DNA from: an uncultured Chloroflexota bacterium
Lineage (GTDB): Bacteria; Chloroflexota; Anaerolineae; Promineifilales; Promineifilaceae
Assembly: GCA_900696625.1 (NCBI GenBank)
Contig: CAADGU010000106.1
Span: 1 to 32,526, forward strand
Length of the DNA: 32,526 nt
Direction: 5' to 3'
Made by a program: the position numbers and the translations under genes. Shown piece after piece: positions 1-8,391 of this stretch. The notes under the pieces were generated by a model that ran no database searches, was not told the DNA's origin, and worked only from the letters and a program-made list of their open reading frames with translations. The first letter of the stretch is position 1. The number at the start of each line of letters is the position of its first letter.

Positions 1-338
1 CCCCCAGTTCTTTTGGCGAGGGGTGTGATGGGGAGTTGTATGTGGCGCATTACAGCAGCGGCAGTGGTGGGGCGGTCTATAAGGTGGGGGCAACGGCCGT
101 CAGGCAATCCCCATTGGGCGGCGACCAATTAAACTATCTGCCGTTGGTGCTGAAGGAGGAAGGTACCCCTTTTCCTGCAACGCCGACCGCCACTAGCACC
201 CTGACGGCTACGGCGACCATCACCGCGACGGCGACCATGACGGCGACCGCCACCAACACCGCCACCCCCACTGCTACCTTTACACCTACGGCTACGTTGA
301 CACCAACGGCAACCAGTGAGCCGCCGGGGTGTAATTGA
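1..338 (+). CDS. C-terminal fragment of a secreted beta-propeller (glucose/sorbosone dehydrogenase-like) protein
   Basis: The reading frame is open from base 3 and ends at TGA 336-338, so the 5' end lies outside the window. The visible start, FGEGCDGELYVAHYSSG followed by AVYKV, resembles the last blade of PQQ-type glucose/sorbosone dehydrogenase propellers, where a GELYV strand and a VY-(R/K)-(I/V/L) strand close the ring. After it come NYLPLVLKEE and about 50 residues of Thr/Ala/Pro repeats (roughly bases 175-325) ending in PPGCN. Low-complexity Thr-rich tails are usual in extracytoplasmic proteins, and a YLPLV-type segment near the C-terminus recurs in secreted Chloroflexota proteins (from memory). 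The propeller assignment rests on about 25 residues. The Thr-rich tail is certain; the enzymatic identity is tentative. The gene converges on the Rieske gene. Confidence 0.55.
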   Translation, partial: PSSFGEGCDGELYVAHYSSGSGGAVYKVGATAVRQSPLGGDQLNYLPLVLKEEGTPFPATPTATSTLTATATITATATMTATATNTATPTATFTPTATLTPTATSEPPGCN

Positions 339-386
339 GTAATGGGGCAATTGGGTGATTGCAAAGTTACCCAATTGCCCCATTAC
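339..386. terminator. Perfect 18-bp inverted repeat between convergent genes
   Basis: Bases 339-356 are exactly complementary to 369-386, with a 12-nt loop. The hairpin begins one base after the stop of the propeller fragment and its right arm covers the stop of the Rieske gene (383-385), so it can fold at the 3' end of both transcripts. There is no T-tract, so classical intrinsic termination is not demonstrated. The arms are built from the same CAATTG/TTAC vocabulary seen in the gaps at 12419-12490 and 25473-25532. Confidence 0.6.
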
Positions 387-727
387 AACTTCACCTTAAC
401 GACGCCGCCTTCTTCCTTCACGGCAAACAGTTTCAGGCGGTAATTTTCGTCGGTGGGCCAGAGGATACGGCCGTTGCGTACATCAAAACAGTATTCATGA
501 TCGGGGCAGGTGATTTTGAAGCGGCTCAGCCAGCCATCACCCAGGTTGGCGGCGGCGTGGGGGCATTGGGCACTGAAGGCATACACGCACCCTTCGTAGC
601 GGGTGAGCAGCAGTTTACGGCCGTTGATGGTTACGGCCGTTAGTTCTCCTTCTGGCACGGCATCCGCCGCCACCGTCTCAAAATAACCCTCTGCATCCGC
701 TATTGCTTTAGACTTAAACAACTGCAT
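383..727 (-). CDS. Rieske-type [2Fe-2S] ferredoxin
   Basis: A 114-residue single-domain soluble protein. The two cluster-binding loops are present: C55-P-H57 and C74-P-D-H77, separated by 16 residues, matching the Rieske C-x-H...C-x2-H pattern. The fold context is also typical: a FSAQCPHAAANLGDG loop, then ITCPDHEYCFD and a Pro/Thr-containing third strand. There is no membrane anchor or signal peptide. The size fits stand-alone NirD/BphF-like Rieske ferredoxins that pass electrons to oxygenases or reductases, but no partner oxygenase is in the window. ATG at 727 has only a weak GAAGA upstream. It follows the TlpA-like gene by 28 bp on the same strand, so co-transcription is likely. The stop codon lies inside an inverted repeat shared with the convergent gene. 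Confidence 0.88.
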   Translation of the reverse strand: MQLFKSKAIADAEGYFETVAADAVPEGELTAVTINGRKLLLTRYEGCVYAFSAQCPHAAANLGDGWLSRFKITCPDHEYCFDVRNGRILWPTDENYRLKLFAVKEEGGVVKVKL

Positions 728-736
728 TCTTCGAAG

Positions 737-764
737 CCCGATTCCCGATCACCGGTTACGGGCC
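737..764. repeat. Short heptamer array between Rieske and TlpA-like genes
   Basis: Four consecutive 7-mers read on the plus strand: CCCGATT, CCCGATC, ACCGGTT, ACGGGCC. The array overlaps the stop codon of the TlpA-like gene (756-758). It is the shortest and most degenerate of the heptamer-periodic intergenic arrays in this window. Confidence 0.45.
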
Positions 765-1403
765 AGCTTCCGCCAGCAGCGCTTCAATTGCCGCCACTGC
801 TTCTTTGTCTGACCCTCTGGTAAATTCGCCAATGTGAACGTAGCGAATACGGCCGTTTTTATCAATTAAATACGTCGTCGGCCAATACCGCTGCCCGTAA
901 GCATCCCAGGTCAGGCGCTCATTGTCAATGGCTACCGGGTAGGTGATGCCGTTTTCAGCCAGAGCGTTAGCCACATTATCCACATCCCGTTCAAATGAAA
1001 ACTCCGGGTAGTGGATGGTGACAACGGCAAAATCTTCGCCGCTGTACTGTTCATGCCATTGCTTAATCCATGGTGTGGTGCGCTGGCAGTTGATACAGGC
1101 AAATGTCCAGAATTCCAACAGCACCACCTTGCCGCGCAGAGAGGCCAGGCGGATGGGTTCGTCAGCGTTCAGCCAGGTATCATTTTTGACTTCGGGGGCA
1201 AGACCCAGGTCGGGCAAATCAGCTTTCATGGGCGTCTCCGTGGGGGTGGTTATAGGCATAACAGTGGCCGAGAATCGAGCCTCGGTTAGGGCTTCTGCTG
1301 CCGGCCCTTCTACGTCCGGTTCTATTGGCATCCCGCCGCTCGCGCAGGCCGCCAACGCCAGTACACAGCTCACAACAAACAGGAATCGGATGAGTGTCTT
1401 CAT
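756..1403 (-). CDS. TlpA/DipZ-type thioredoxin-fold lipoprotein
   Basis: A 215-residue protein. The start at 1403 was chosen because GGAGG lies 7 nt upstream and the product then begins with a clean lipoprotein signal, MKTLIRFLFVVSCVLALAAC, with the lipid-modified Cys at residue 20. A low-complexity linker (to about 70) leads into a thioredoxin fold. The redox motif is C103-I-N-C106 in a FWTFACINC context, the form typical of the TlpA-like C-terminal domain of DipZ. The cis-Pro loop (WPTTYLID) follows near 165-172. The role is probably periplasmic/extracellular thiol-disulfide exchange. It lies 75 bp after the end of the conflict operon on the same strand and just before the Rieske gene, so it may be a separate redox unit or a read-through gene. 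A weak 6-bp hairpin (about 1426-1441) lies in the upstream gap. Confidence 0.87.
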   Translation of the reverse strand: MKTLIRFLFVVSCVLALAACASGGMPIEPDVEGPAAEALTEARFSATVMPITTPTETPMKADLPDLGLAPEVKNDTWLNADEPIRLASLRGKVVLLEFWTFACINCQRTTPWIKQWHEQYSGEDFAVVTIHYPEFSFERDVDNVANALAENGITYPVAIDNERLTWDAYGQRYWPTTYLIDKNGRIRYVHIGEFTRGSDKEAVAAIEALLAEAGP

Positions 1404-1478
1404 GCTTTTTCCTCCATCACCCATCCTAGGCGCCACCGCCTACGGAACACTTACGGAGTTGTTACAGGAGCATTACCT

Positions 1479-2210
1479 TTATTCCGTCCGACGCAGCCGT
1501 TTGAGGACAAATTTGGTGGCTGCCCCCGCGCTTTTGGCAAGGATGGCATTGGTGAAGAGATTGGTAATGCCTTCAACGGCTGCCGGGGCCATATCCACAA
1601 TATCTTGCACGAGATCGGCCACTTTTTCGTCGTCGGCCGTTTCCCCTTTGGCTGTTTCTTCTTTCAGTTCATTCACTTTGGCGACGGCGGCAGCCTGCTG
1701 CCCCGCTGGGGCTTGCTGTGCCACCTGTTGCAGCAGCGGCGCAAAGAGAGCGTTCAATTGTTCGGGCGGAATGCCCTGCTGAATGTGGACTTCGGCGTGC
1801 GCATGATCACCAATGGCAATGCCCTGTCCGGAGGCCGTAATTTTATCGCGCCCCATAATATCCCCGCCGGCTTTGTCGCCGTACACGATGTCACCTTGCA
1901 CAATGGTTTGCCCGGCAGCAGAAGAGGCGCTCCACGGGCCGGATTGAGGTAGCTGCAAGTCATCCGGGACGGGAGGCCAATACTTGTTAGGGCGTTCAGT
2001 CGCTGCCAGCGTCACCAATTCCGGCAGCCGCCCCTCGCGGGCCAGGCGCAGCATCAGCCCCCGCAGTTTGGCGGGCAGCACTTCGCCGCCGGGAATGCTT
2101 TCGTCGTTGATATGCAGGTACAAGCACAACATGCGGAACTCTTCCAAATTGAAGCTTTCCACCAATAAGTTGTGCAGCATAATCAAATAGGGTTCGGTAC
2201 TGTTGCTCAT
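1479..2210 (-). CDS. Effector-associated-domain (EAD-like) protein with GDxxYGDK beta-repeat
   Basis: 243 residues; ATG at 2210 has GAGGA 5-6 nt upstream. Residues 1-75 form a compact alpha-helical domain (LEEFRMLCLYLHI, GRLPELVTLA) that reads like the death-like effector-associated domains of bacterial STAND conflict systems (family knowledge; exact EAD class not assignable by eye). Residues 106-135 carry a short beta-repeat, GDIVYGDKAGGDIMGRDKIT, nearly repeated in the FGE-like protein of the same operon. Residues 138-243 are helical, Ala/Gln-rich, ending in a basic KRLRR tail. There is no obvious catalytic motif, so an adaptor or assembly role is inferred. It is the last gene of the four-gene conflict operon, 76 bp downstream of the nSTAND gene. 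It contains no exact ACGGCCGT. Confidence 0.7.
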   Translation of the reverse strand: MSNSTEPYLIMLHNLLVESFNLEEFRMLCLYLHINDESIPGGEVLPAKLRGLMLRLAREGRLPELVTLAATERPNKYWPPVPDDLQLPQSGPWSASSAAGQTIVQGDIVYGDKAGGDIMGRDKITASGQGIAIGDHAHAEVHIQQGIPPEQLNALFAPLLQQVAQQAPAGQQAAAVAKVNELKEETAKGETADDEKVADLVQDIVDMAPAAVEGITNLFTNAILAKSAGAATKFVLKRLRRTE

Positions 2211-2286
2211 CAGTTTCCTCGTTTGTTGGGTGGTTTTCTAAATCGCCGCCTGATTTGGAAAATCGGCCCACAGCTATGATACTCGT

Positions 2287-5200
2287 TTATGGTGAGACAA
2301 TGCGCAGGGTGAGTGTGTACAGTTCAGTGCTGAACGGCCGTCCTACCAGAATGGTGTAGACGCCATCTTCCGGCAGCTCAAAATCTTGAATGCGGGCATC
2401 ATAACTGAGTGGGCCATCACCGCTGTCATCATCCTCTATCAAAGTCATGCCCCCTGGCGCAATGAGGGTCAGGTAAGGGTCAAAGAATTCGTTGGGACTT
2501 TCCAGGTCTATGGTTACCCGATCCCCCGCCCGGCCCGTGAACTGCCAGAGTAAATTATCGAGCGTCGTGGAAGTTGCCGTGCCCATGCCGGACTCGTCAT
2601 CAATGTCGAGAGGTAAGGGCGGAAGACTGTCCTGAGTGAATGTCAGGTCATAATTACCTGAAGAACTATCATAAGTTCCCACTTCAACAAAATAGGTACC
2701 GGCCTGATAAAGTGGCACCATGCCTGTGTTACCACGCCGGTTGCCGTAACCGGCTTCCGCATACCCCAATTGATTCCATTGCCCATCATATAGGTTCAGA
2801 AAAGCGTTTATGTTCTCATCCGCCATCGTCAGGGTAATAGAAACCACATCGCCTACTTGAGCTTCAAACGCCCATACCGTACCATCTGCGGTGTGAGCGG
2901 TCTCGGTTTGATGGGGTATTAACGGCCGTGCCGCCCGCTCCCATACCGACAGCCCATACGCCCCATCTCCGCCCCCGCTGCTGCTGGTCTGGAGGAAATA
3001 AGGGCCGGTTTCAGGAGCAACAAACAGAGAAATCTCGGCCGGCAGCCCGGCCTCAACCCTGTTGCCGTCTCTCAAATAGTTGCCATTCGCATCTAAAAGC
3101 GTCAGAAAGGCCGTGTTTTTGTTATCGGCCGGTTCCATTGCCACCGAGATGATGTCCCCGGCCTGCAAATCTAGTTGCCAGATCGGGGTTGTGGCCGCAT
3201 TTCCGGACACGTTGTCACCCAGAGCTAACGTGGGCAGGTTCCGGGCCAACGTCAGCACGTAAGCGCCGGAACTGCCGCCATAACCAGCGGCGCTGATGAA
3301 GTATGTGCCACTTTCCGGCAGAGACAGAACAATGAGTGAATTTAAACTACCGCCCATGTCATCGTTAACGGCGATAATCATGCCATTCTCATCCAAAACG
3401 CGCAGCAATGGGTCCAGCCTGGGTTCTTCAGCATTCATTGTAATGACAACTACCTCATTCGCCTGTCCGTCAAATCGCCACATGGGTTGTTGGCCTGTGG
3501 TGGCCCGCGCTGGCTGATCGAATTGAATCGGCTGCTCTGCCATCGCCATAAGTAACTGGCAGGACTCCTCTACGCCGATATTAAAACATAACGTATTGTA
3601 GAGGGCGACCAATTTTTCTCCGAAAACAGGCTGCATGATGGGAGGCAGTTGTGTTATCTGCGATGAAAGTGGTTGCAGTTCGGCTACCATCATTTCATAA
3701 TCCTGGCCCTCCTGGTAAAGGCCAACCGAGGCGCTGCGCAGGAGGTTTATCATATCCCGTAGGGCCGCTCTGCCCAGGTTATCTTCGCCAATACGCTGAG
3801 ACAGCACCATCATCTGGTCAATGCAAATCGTGAGCTGCGGCGCTGTGCTATCTAACAAGTGGCGCAATAAAGTTTGTATACCCCAATTCTCAAAGATTGC
3901 TTCGCCGGGCAGCGTTTGCTGTGATTCTTGAGCATAGACGAGCGCCTGGGCAAAGATATCGGCGGCCGTTTCCTGGCCCGCCCTGGTGCATTTTCTCATC
4001 TCTATGGCGGCCTGCTCCAGTTTTTCTTGTGCGAAGGAAATGTCTAGACCGTAGTCCAGGTCATAGGGGGTACAACTGTCTGTGTATTGGCCTTGCGCAA
4101 AAACAGTGTCAAAGTTGAGGGTGGGAAAAGCGGTGCGCCACTCGTTGGCCGTCAGGTTGCGACCGGCCAATTGGCAGGCAATGGCCGGCCAGTTGGCCAC
4201 GGCCGTGTTATACCAGGTGAATTGGTTGCGTAGATCGGCGGTGACAATGGCTGGCGGATTCAGGATGGGCTGCACGGCCGTTAATCCAGAATCCAGCTGC
4301 AGCGGTGAACCTATCTGGCTGAAGTCTATGTCACTATCTTCCCGGCGCACCTGCCACCATTGCACCCACCCATTACACGCCGGGCATTCCCCAGAATTAC
4401 CGGCCGTATATAAAAATCCCGTGGCCCGGTCTTCACCTGGCAGGTAAACAATCGTAAGCAGCGGATATTGAGTGAGCGGCACAGAATCAGGGTTACACTG
4501 CCGTTGTTGAAAATCAACGAAAAAAAGATTTTGTTCGTTATGCCAGACCAGCCGAGAATCACCGCTCAGGAAGGTCAATGACGCCGCGTTATTGGCCCTG
4601 GGTTCACACTCCCTGTTCACGCGCGCCAGGTTGCCCTGGCTGTCTAATTCCCACAATTGCAGAAAACACACTTGCTCCTCTGTTGCAGTGCTGCCTGGCG
4701 TGGCCGCAGGCGCTGCCGGTGTGGCCGTGGGCAATGCTGCCAACGTGACTGAAGACCGGCACCACACAACAGCCAATCTTTGACCATTTTGGTTCAGGGC
4801 CAAAGCCTTGATTGAACCACCCTGGTTTTCAGGTAAAGGGCTAAAACTTAGTTCTAGTGGCTCCTGTGAGAGGGGCACAGCCAGGGATGGGGCGTCTATC
4901 CAGGCAATCTCACCGGCATTGTTGCTGAAAGCAAGCGAACGGCCGTCTGCGCTGGCGGCGACACGTTCAATGCCTTTATCGGGCAACGTGACGGTCATCA
5001 ATTCCGAGTTTTGGATAGCCCAGAGCGTATTGGCGGCCGGAATAAACAGCGCCAAATCAGGGACATCGGTCAAATTAGCGCGAAAACCAGCTTCACCCGA
5101 CTCACCCGAAACAGCGTAATCGGCCAACGAAGTCAACAAAGCACTACGGACAAAGTCCTGTGTCACATCTTTTTCAATGAGGTCGGCGTCGCTGGTGGTT

Positions 5201-7176
5201 ACGGCCGCTGCCTGTTTCTGAGCTTCAACAGCCAGCAGTAACCCACCGATGGTGTTGCCACTGGCGCGATAGCTTTGGGCCTGGTTGGCCAACCAGAGAG
5301 CTTTGGCAATGTCTTCGGCAATTTCCGCATCCGCCTGGGCGGCCACGGCCGTGGCTTCGGCATTTCTGGCGTTGGCGGCCTCGGTTGCCTGGGCCATTGC
5401 GGCGGCATCAGCTGTGGCTCTGGCCTCTTGGGCTTTAGCTGCTTCTGTTACCGCAGCCACCGCGTTTGCCGCCGCTGCTGCTTCGGCCGCTTTAGCGTTA
5501 GCCGCTTCCGTCACGGCAATAGTAGTCTGCCTATTGGCCTCTCTGCGTTGAATCTGTCCGTATACGGCCAGCGTCAGGGCAATAACCAGAGCAATCGCCA
5601 CGCCTACGAGCAAACGTGTACGCTGTCGTTCGCGTAATTTCGTGGCTTGCAGGTCTTGTTCGCGCTGGGCGTCTTCGCTGGCTTTGAGGTAGGCAGTGGC
5701 TTCATCTGGTAATCCTTTGATGGTTTGCTCTTGCTGCCGCGCCAGAAGTAGGGCATCACCTGACAAAAGCAAGGCTGGTTCATTGGTGCGGGCATATTGA
5801 TAGGCGGCGCTGAGCCAGGGGATGTTGCGCGTTTGCGCTTCCTGCCACTGCCGGTTGGCCTGACGAATGGGGTTGACAAAAGAGTCATGCACCAGTTCCA
5901 CAAACGGCCGTCCGCCGCGCATGTCATTCCGTACCAGATGGTGTTTTTCATCTAACAAACGTACCACCGCTTCCGGCATCCCCTGAGTAGATTCTTTTCC
6001 CCGCGCTACCAGATTACGAATACCGGCTGAGGTAATCAGCACTTCCGAGAACCAACGGCGCAAGTCATATTCACTGACGTTGACATCTGCGTGAGCAAGC
6101 ACGGCCGCGATCGCCTGTTCATAATAACCGGCCAACGCTGTGTCAATGAACGCCGCCAGCGGATCGGTTGCCGCCTGTCCATCAGCCAACTGCTGCGCGG
6201 CGTGGTTTACATCAGACATGGTGATTCTGTCGCCGGGTATTTCCTGTACGCTTTGCCAGAGTTGGTAACAGACCACTTGCAACTGCACCGGCTCCACATA
6301 TGGTCCTAAACGTGCCTCATCCCCATCAGTGTCTCGCAAAGAAGTCTGTACCCGCCGCAAATAGCGCACCAGCTTTTCCGGCACATCTGGCGAAAACGGC
6401 CGTTTCCCTTTGGCAGCCGGTAAACTCACCGCTTCCAGAGCCGCTTCGTGCTGCATTCGCTGCATGTAGTAGCGTGTGCGTAAGCCGTCAGGCAGGTAGT
6501 TCACGTAAGGCGAAAGCTGGGCGATGTAATCCTCGCGCATACTAAGCATCACATACAGATAGGGGTCAGCAGCCATGGCCCCGGCTAACTGCTGGAAAAA
6601 GGCAATGCGTTCCCCTTCCAACTCAGGATGCAGCGTAAAAATCTCTTCAAACTGGTCAATAATGAGGGCGCGTGGTTTGATGGGCTGAACTTCCTCTAGT
6701 TCAGCCTCGTCAGCCACCGATTGAGCCGTGTCGGTGGGTACATGTGTGTCCTCACCGGCGTAAACCCAACGGCCGTCCACAAGCGCCAGGTCCAACAAGC
6801 AATTGGCCAAATCCAGGCTGGCCAGTTCCTCCGGCTGGATATGCACCCCCAGACTCACCATGAGGTTAAAAGTGAATGTGTTTTTGATGGGTACACTGAC
6901 GTCCACCGAATCGCCTACCCGCCCCACCGGCAGCATTTCAAAACCACCCTGGGCCTTTTCCAGCATGGGCAGCAGGCGAGCATTGATGAGGGACGTTTTC
7001 CCGGCGCCGGATTGGGCGTAAAACAGTACCAGCCGCCGTGCCGTCAGCAGCGCCAACAATTCGTTCGCTTCCTGGTTACGGCCGTAGTACCAATCCTGGT
7101 CATCCTTCACAAAAAAACGCGGTCCTACATACGGGTTAGACCGCGCTGTACTTTCTCCATTCTTGTTTGCGCTCAT
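2287..7176 (-). CDS. Transmembrane nSTAND1-type ATPase with propeller-like region and four PPC domains
   Basis: 1629 residues. ATG at 7176 overlaps the SIR2 gene's TGA in an ATGA, so translational coupling is likely; an earlier in-frame start 33 bp upstream is less plausible. The N-terminus has the nSTAND entry NPYVGPRFF...YYGR, a Walker A-like AQSGAGKTS (54-62), Walker B LIIDQFEEIF (about 171-180) and a winged-helix-like ELVHDSF (about 427-433). One TM helix spans about 522-540, followed by a long Ala-rich coiled coil (to about 625), a degenerate WD-like propeller region (about 700-1000), a helical stretch, and four PPC-like beta-sandwich repeats (about 1225-1315, 1327-1415, 1427-1515, 1533-1629). 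Basic residues before the TM suggest ATPase inside and PPC domains outside. By family analogy it is a sensor/switch; the ligand is unknown. Confidence 0.82.
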   Translation of the reverse strand: MSANKNGESTARSNPYVGPRFFVKDDQDWYYGRNQEANELLALLTARRLVLFYAQSGAGKTSLINARLLPMLEKAQGGFEMLPVGRVGDSVDVSVPIKNTFTFNLMVSLGVHIQPEELASLDLANCLLDLALVDGRWVYAGEDTHVPTDTAQSVADEAELEEVQPIKPRALIIDQFEEIFTLHPELEGERIAFFQQLAGAMAADPYLYVMLSMREDYIAQLSPYVNYLPDGLRTRYYMQRMQHEAALEAVSLPAAKGKRPFSPDVPEKLVRYLRRVQTSLRDTDGDEARLGPYVEPVQLQVVCYQLWQSVQEIPGDRITMSDVNHAAQQLADGQAATDPLAAFIDTALAGYYEQAIAAVLAHADVNVSEYDLRRWFSEVLITSAGIRNLVARGKESTQGMPEAVVRLLDEKHHLVRNDMRGGRPFVELVHDSFVNPIRQANRQWQEAQTRNIPWLSAAYQYARTNEPALLLSGDALLLARQQEQTIKGLPDEATAYLKASEDAQREQDLQATKLRERQRTRLLVGVAIALVIALTLAVYGQIQRREANRQTTIAVTEAANAKAAEAAAAANAVAAVTEAAKAQEARATADAAAMAQATEAANARNAEATAVAAQADAEIAEDIAKALWLANQAQSYRASGNTIGGLLLAVEAQKQAAAVTTSDADLIEKDVTQDFVRSALLTSLADYAVSGESGEAGFRANLTDVPDLALFIPAANTLWAIQNSELMTVTLPDKGIERVAASADGRSLAFSNNAGEIAWIDAPSLAVPLSQEPLELSFSPLPENQGGSIKALALNQNGQRLAVVWCRSSVTLAALPTATPAAPAATPGSTATEEQVCFLQLWELDSQGNLARVNRECEPRANNAASLTFLSGDSRLVWHNEQNLFFVDFQQRQCNPDSVPLTQYPLLTIVYLPGEDRATGFLYTAGNSGECPACNGWVQWWQVRREDSDIDFSQIGSPLQLDSGLTAVQPILNPPAIVTADLRNQFTWYNTAVANWPAIACQLAGRNLTANEWRTAFPTLNFDTVFAQGQYTDSCTPYDLDYGLDISFAQEKLEQAAIEMRKCTRAGQETAADIFAQALVYAQESQQTLPGEAIFENWGIQTLLRHLLDSTAPQLTICIDQMMVLSQRIGEDNLGRAALRDMINLLRSASVGLYQEGQDYEMMVAELQPLSSQITQLPPIMQPVFGEKLVALYNTLCFNIGVEESCQLLMAMAEQPIQFDQPARATTGQQPMWRFDGQANEVVVITMNAEEPRLDPLLRVLDENGMIIAVNDDMGGSLNSLIVLSLPESGTYFISAAGYGGSSGAYVLTLARNLPTLALGDNVSGNAATTPIWQLDLQAGDIISVAMEPADNKNTAFLTLLDANGNYLRDGNRVEAGLPAEISLFVAPETGPYFLQTSSSGGGDGAYGLSVWERAARPLIPHQTETAHTADGTVWAFEAQVGDVVSITLTMADENINAFLNLYDGQWNQLGYAEAGYGNRRGNTGMVPLYQAGTYFVEVGTYDSSSGNYDLTFTQDSLPPLPLDIDDESGMGTATSTTLDNLLWQFTGRAGDRVTIDLESPNEFFDPYLTLIAPGGMTLIEDDDSGDGPLSYDARIQDFELPEDGVYTILVGRPFSTELYTLTLRIVSP

Positions 7177-8390
7177 GCTGTCTTTGCCCCCTGGCTCCAC
7201 TTTTGCCACTCATGCCATAAATCGGTGATAAATTGATCGCTGTCGCCATAACGAACGTCTAAACGCGCCTGCTTAAAATACTCTTTCAGGTAATCGCCCG
7301 CTTTCTCTTTATCTTCCACCAACGGTTGATCGCCCACTTCAATTTGAATAGCCGTGCCGGGCAGCCGCCGCTGCACCAGTCCTGGCCCGGAACTGAGCAG
7401 ACCGCGAAACAGCACCCGCAAATCCCAATCTCCCAGCCGAAAGCCCAACAGCAGCAGGGATGAATTATTTAGCTCAGCCTGCAAATAAGGGGGAATGATG
7501 CGCTCGCCGCTGTCGCCGGGTAAATCACGGGCCAGGGTCCACAAAAAATCGAGATAATCATCTTCACTCAAGACCAACGATTGTGGGTACTGTTCCATGC
7601 CAAACAAGTGATACACCACCGGGTTATTCACATCGGGTGTGTAGTTTGGGTCTGATTCATGTTCTTTTGATAGATTGAGGGGACGGCCGTTCCAAAAACA
7701 CAAACGGCTCTTCGGGTTCTTTCCGGCAGCCTCCAGTTCCCGTTCCACAAAATTGTAGTAACTGGTGGTCAAATAGATTTTCAGTGGCAGCCGGGCCAGT
7801 ACGCGCAATGGGTCTTCTTTGCCTTCTGGAAATTGGGGATAATCCAATTCAGTTACAATATCGGCAAACGTCAGCGCCTGTTCATTGCCAAGCTGGGCAA
7901 TATAGGCTATTTCCTCCTGATCATCCTCTTCTTCGGCAATACCCCTGGCAATTTCCAGCAGCAGACTCTTCAGAAACGTTAAGTAATCCTCTTTGGCCGT
8001 TACCGAATTTTCTCTGTCCAGGATATGGAATTGGGCGACACGGGCAATGAGATACCGGTCGGTTAACGGGTAGTTTATTTCTCTGGCCCAATACTGTGCC
8101 AACTCTTCGATCACGCTGAACCGTTCAAAATCAATCTGGCCATTGGCCTTTGCCTCAACGCCAAATTCGTCTGTCGCTATTACTTGGGCTTCTATCAGGT
8201 CATCATTGTTCGGTTCCTGATCGCCATGGGCGTCAAAAATGTGCGCCAGACGAATGGTATCGCCAATGATGGGGATGAGTTGTTGGCGATGAATGGCCCG
8301 GCAGCGCTGCTCAAAAAACGTATCCGTCTGCGTGGCCAGCCGACTCTGGCTGGCCTGCATCATACGCATTCTTCTGGTATTGATGGTCAT
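7173..8390 (-). CDS. SIR2-like (SIR2_2-type) effector protein, catalytic motifs diverged
   Basis: 405 residues from ATG 8390, which has GGGAG 7 nt upstream and lies one base after the FGE-like stop; its own TGA overlaps the nSTAND ATG. Family-typical landmarks: LIPIIGDTIR (38-47) at the place of the GAGxS loop, LPLKIYLTTSYYNFVE (about 201-216) where TTNYDxxxE is usual, YHLFG with H261 at the catalytic-His position, LVLSEDDYLDFL, and LLLLGFRLGDWDLR (312-325), a strong signature of SIR2 domains in prokaryotic immune proteins. In known members this domain hydrolyses or binds NAD. Here the glycine loop is degraded and the catalytic Asn is Ser, so the NADase activity shown for ThsA-like proteins may be altered or lost. 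There is no TM segment; soluble. The fold is fairly secure, the activity uncertain. Confidence 0.75.
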   Translation of the reverse strand: MTINTRRMRMMQASQSRLATQTDTFFEQRCRAIHRQQLIPIIGDTIRLAHIFDAHGDQEPNNDDLIEAQVIATDEFGVEAKANGQIDFERFSVIEELAQYWAREINYPLTDRYLIARVAQFHILDRENSVTAKEDYLTFLKSLLLEIARGIAEEEDDQEEIAYIAQLGNEQALTFADIVTELDYPQFPEGKEDPLRVLARLPLKIYLTTSYYNFVERELEAAGKNPKSRLCFWNGRPLNLSKEHESDPNYTPDVNNPVVYHLFGMEQYPQSLVLSEDDYLDFLWTLARDLPGDSGERIIPPYLQAELNNSSLLLLGFRLGDWDLRVLFRGLLSSGPGLVQRRLPGTAIQIEVGDQPLVEDKEKAGDYLKEYFKQARLDVRYGDSDQFITDLWHEWQKWSQGAKTA

Positions 8391-8391
8391 A

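Noticed and set aside
134-383. Minus-strand Val/Ala and Arg/Gly-rich frames opposite the Thr-rich tail
   Set aside because: Products of reading a Thr/Ala repeat backwards; no signal or SD.
1015-1782. Plus-strand frame of 255 codons opposite the TlpA-like and EAD-like genes
   Set aside because: Both minus-strand genes have domain support and SDs; this frame is low-complexity Ser/Ala-rich and antisense to them.
5199-5637. Open frames of the Ala-rich stretch, both strands
   Set aside because: They are shadows of the GC-rich coiled coil of the nSTAND gene.
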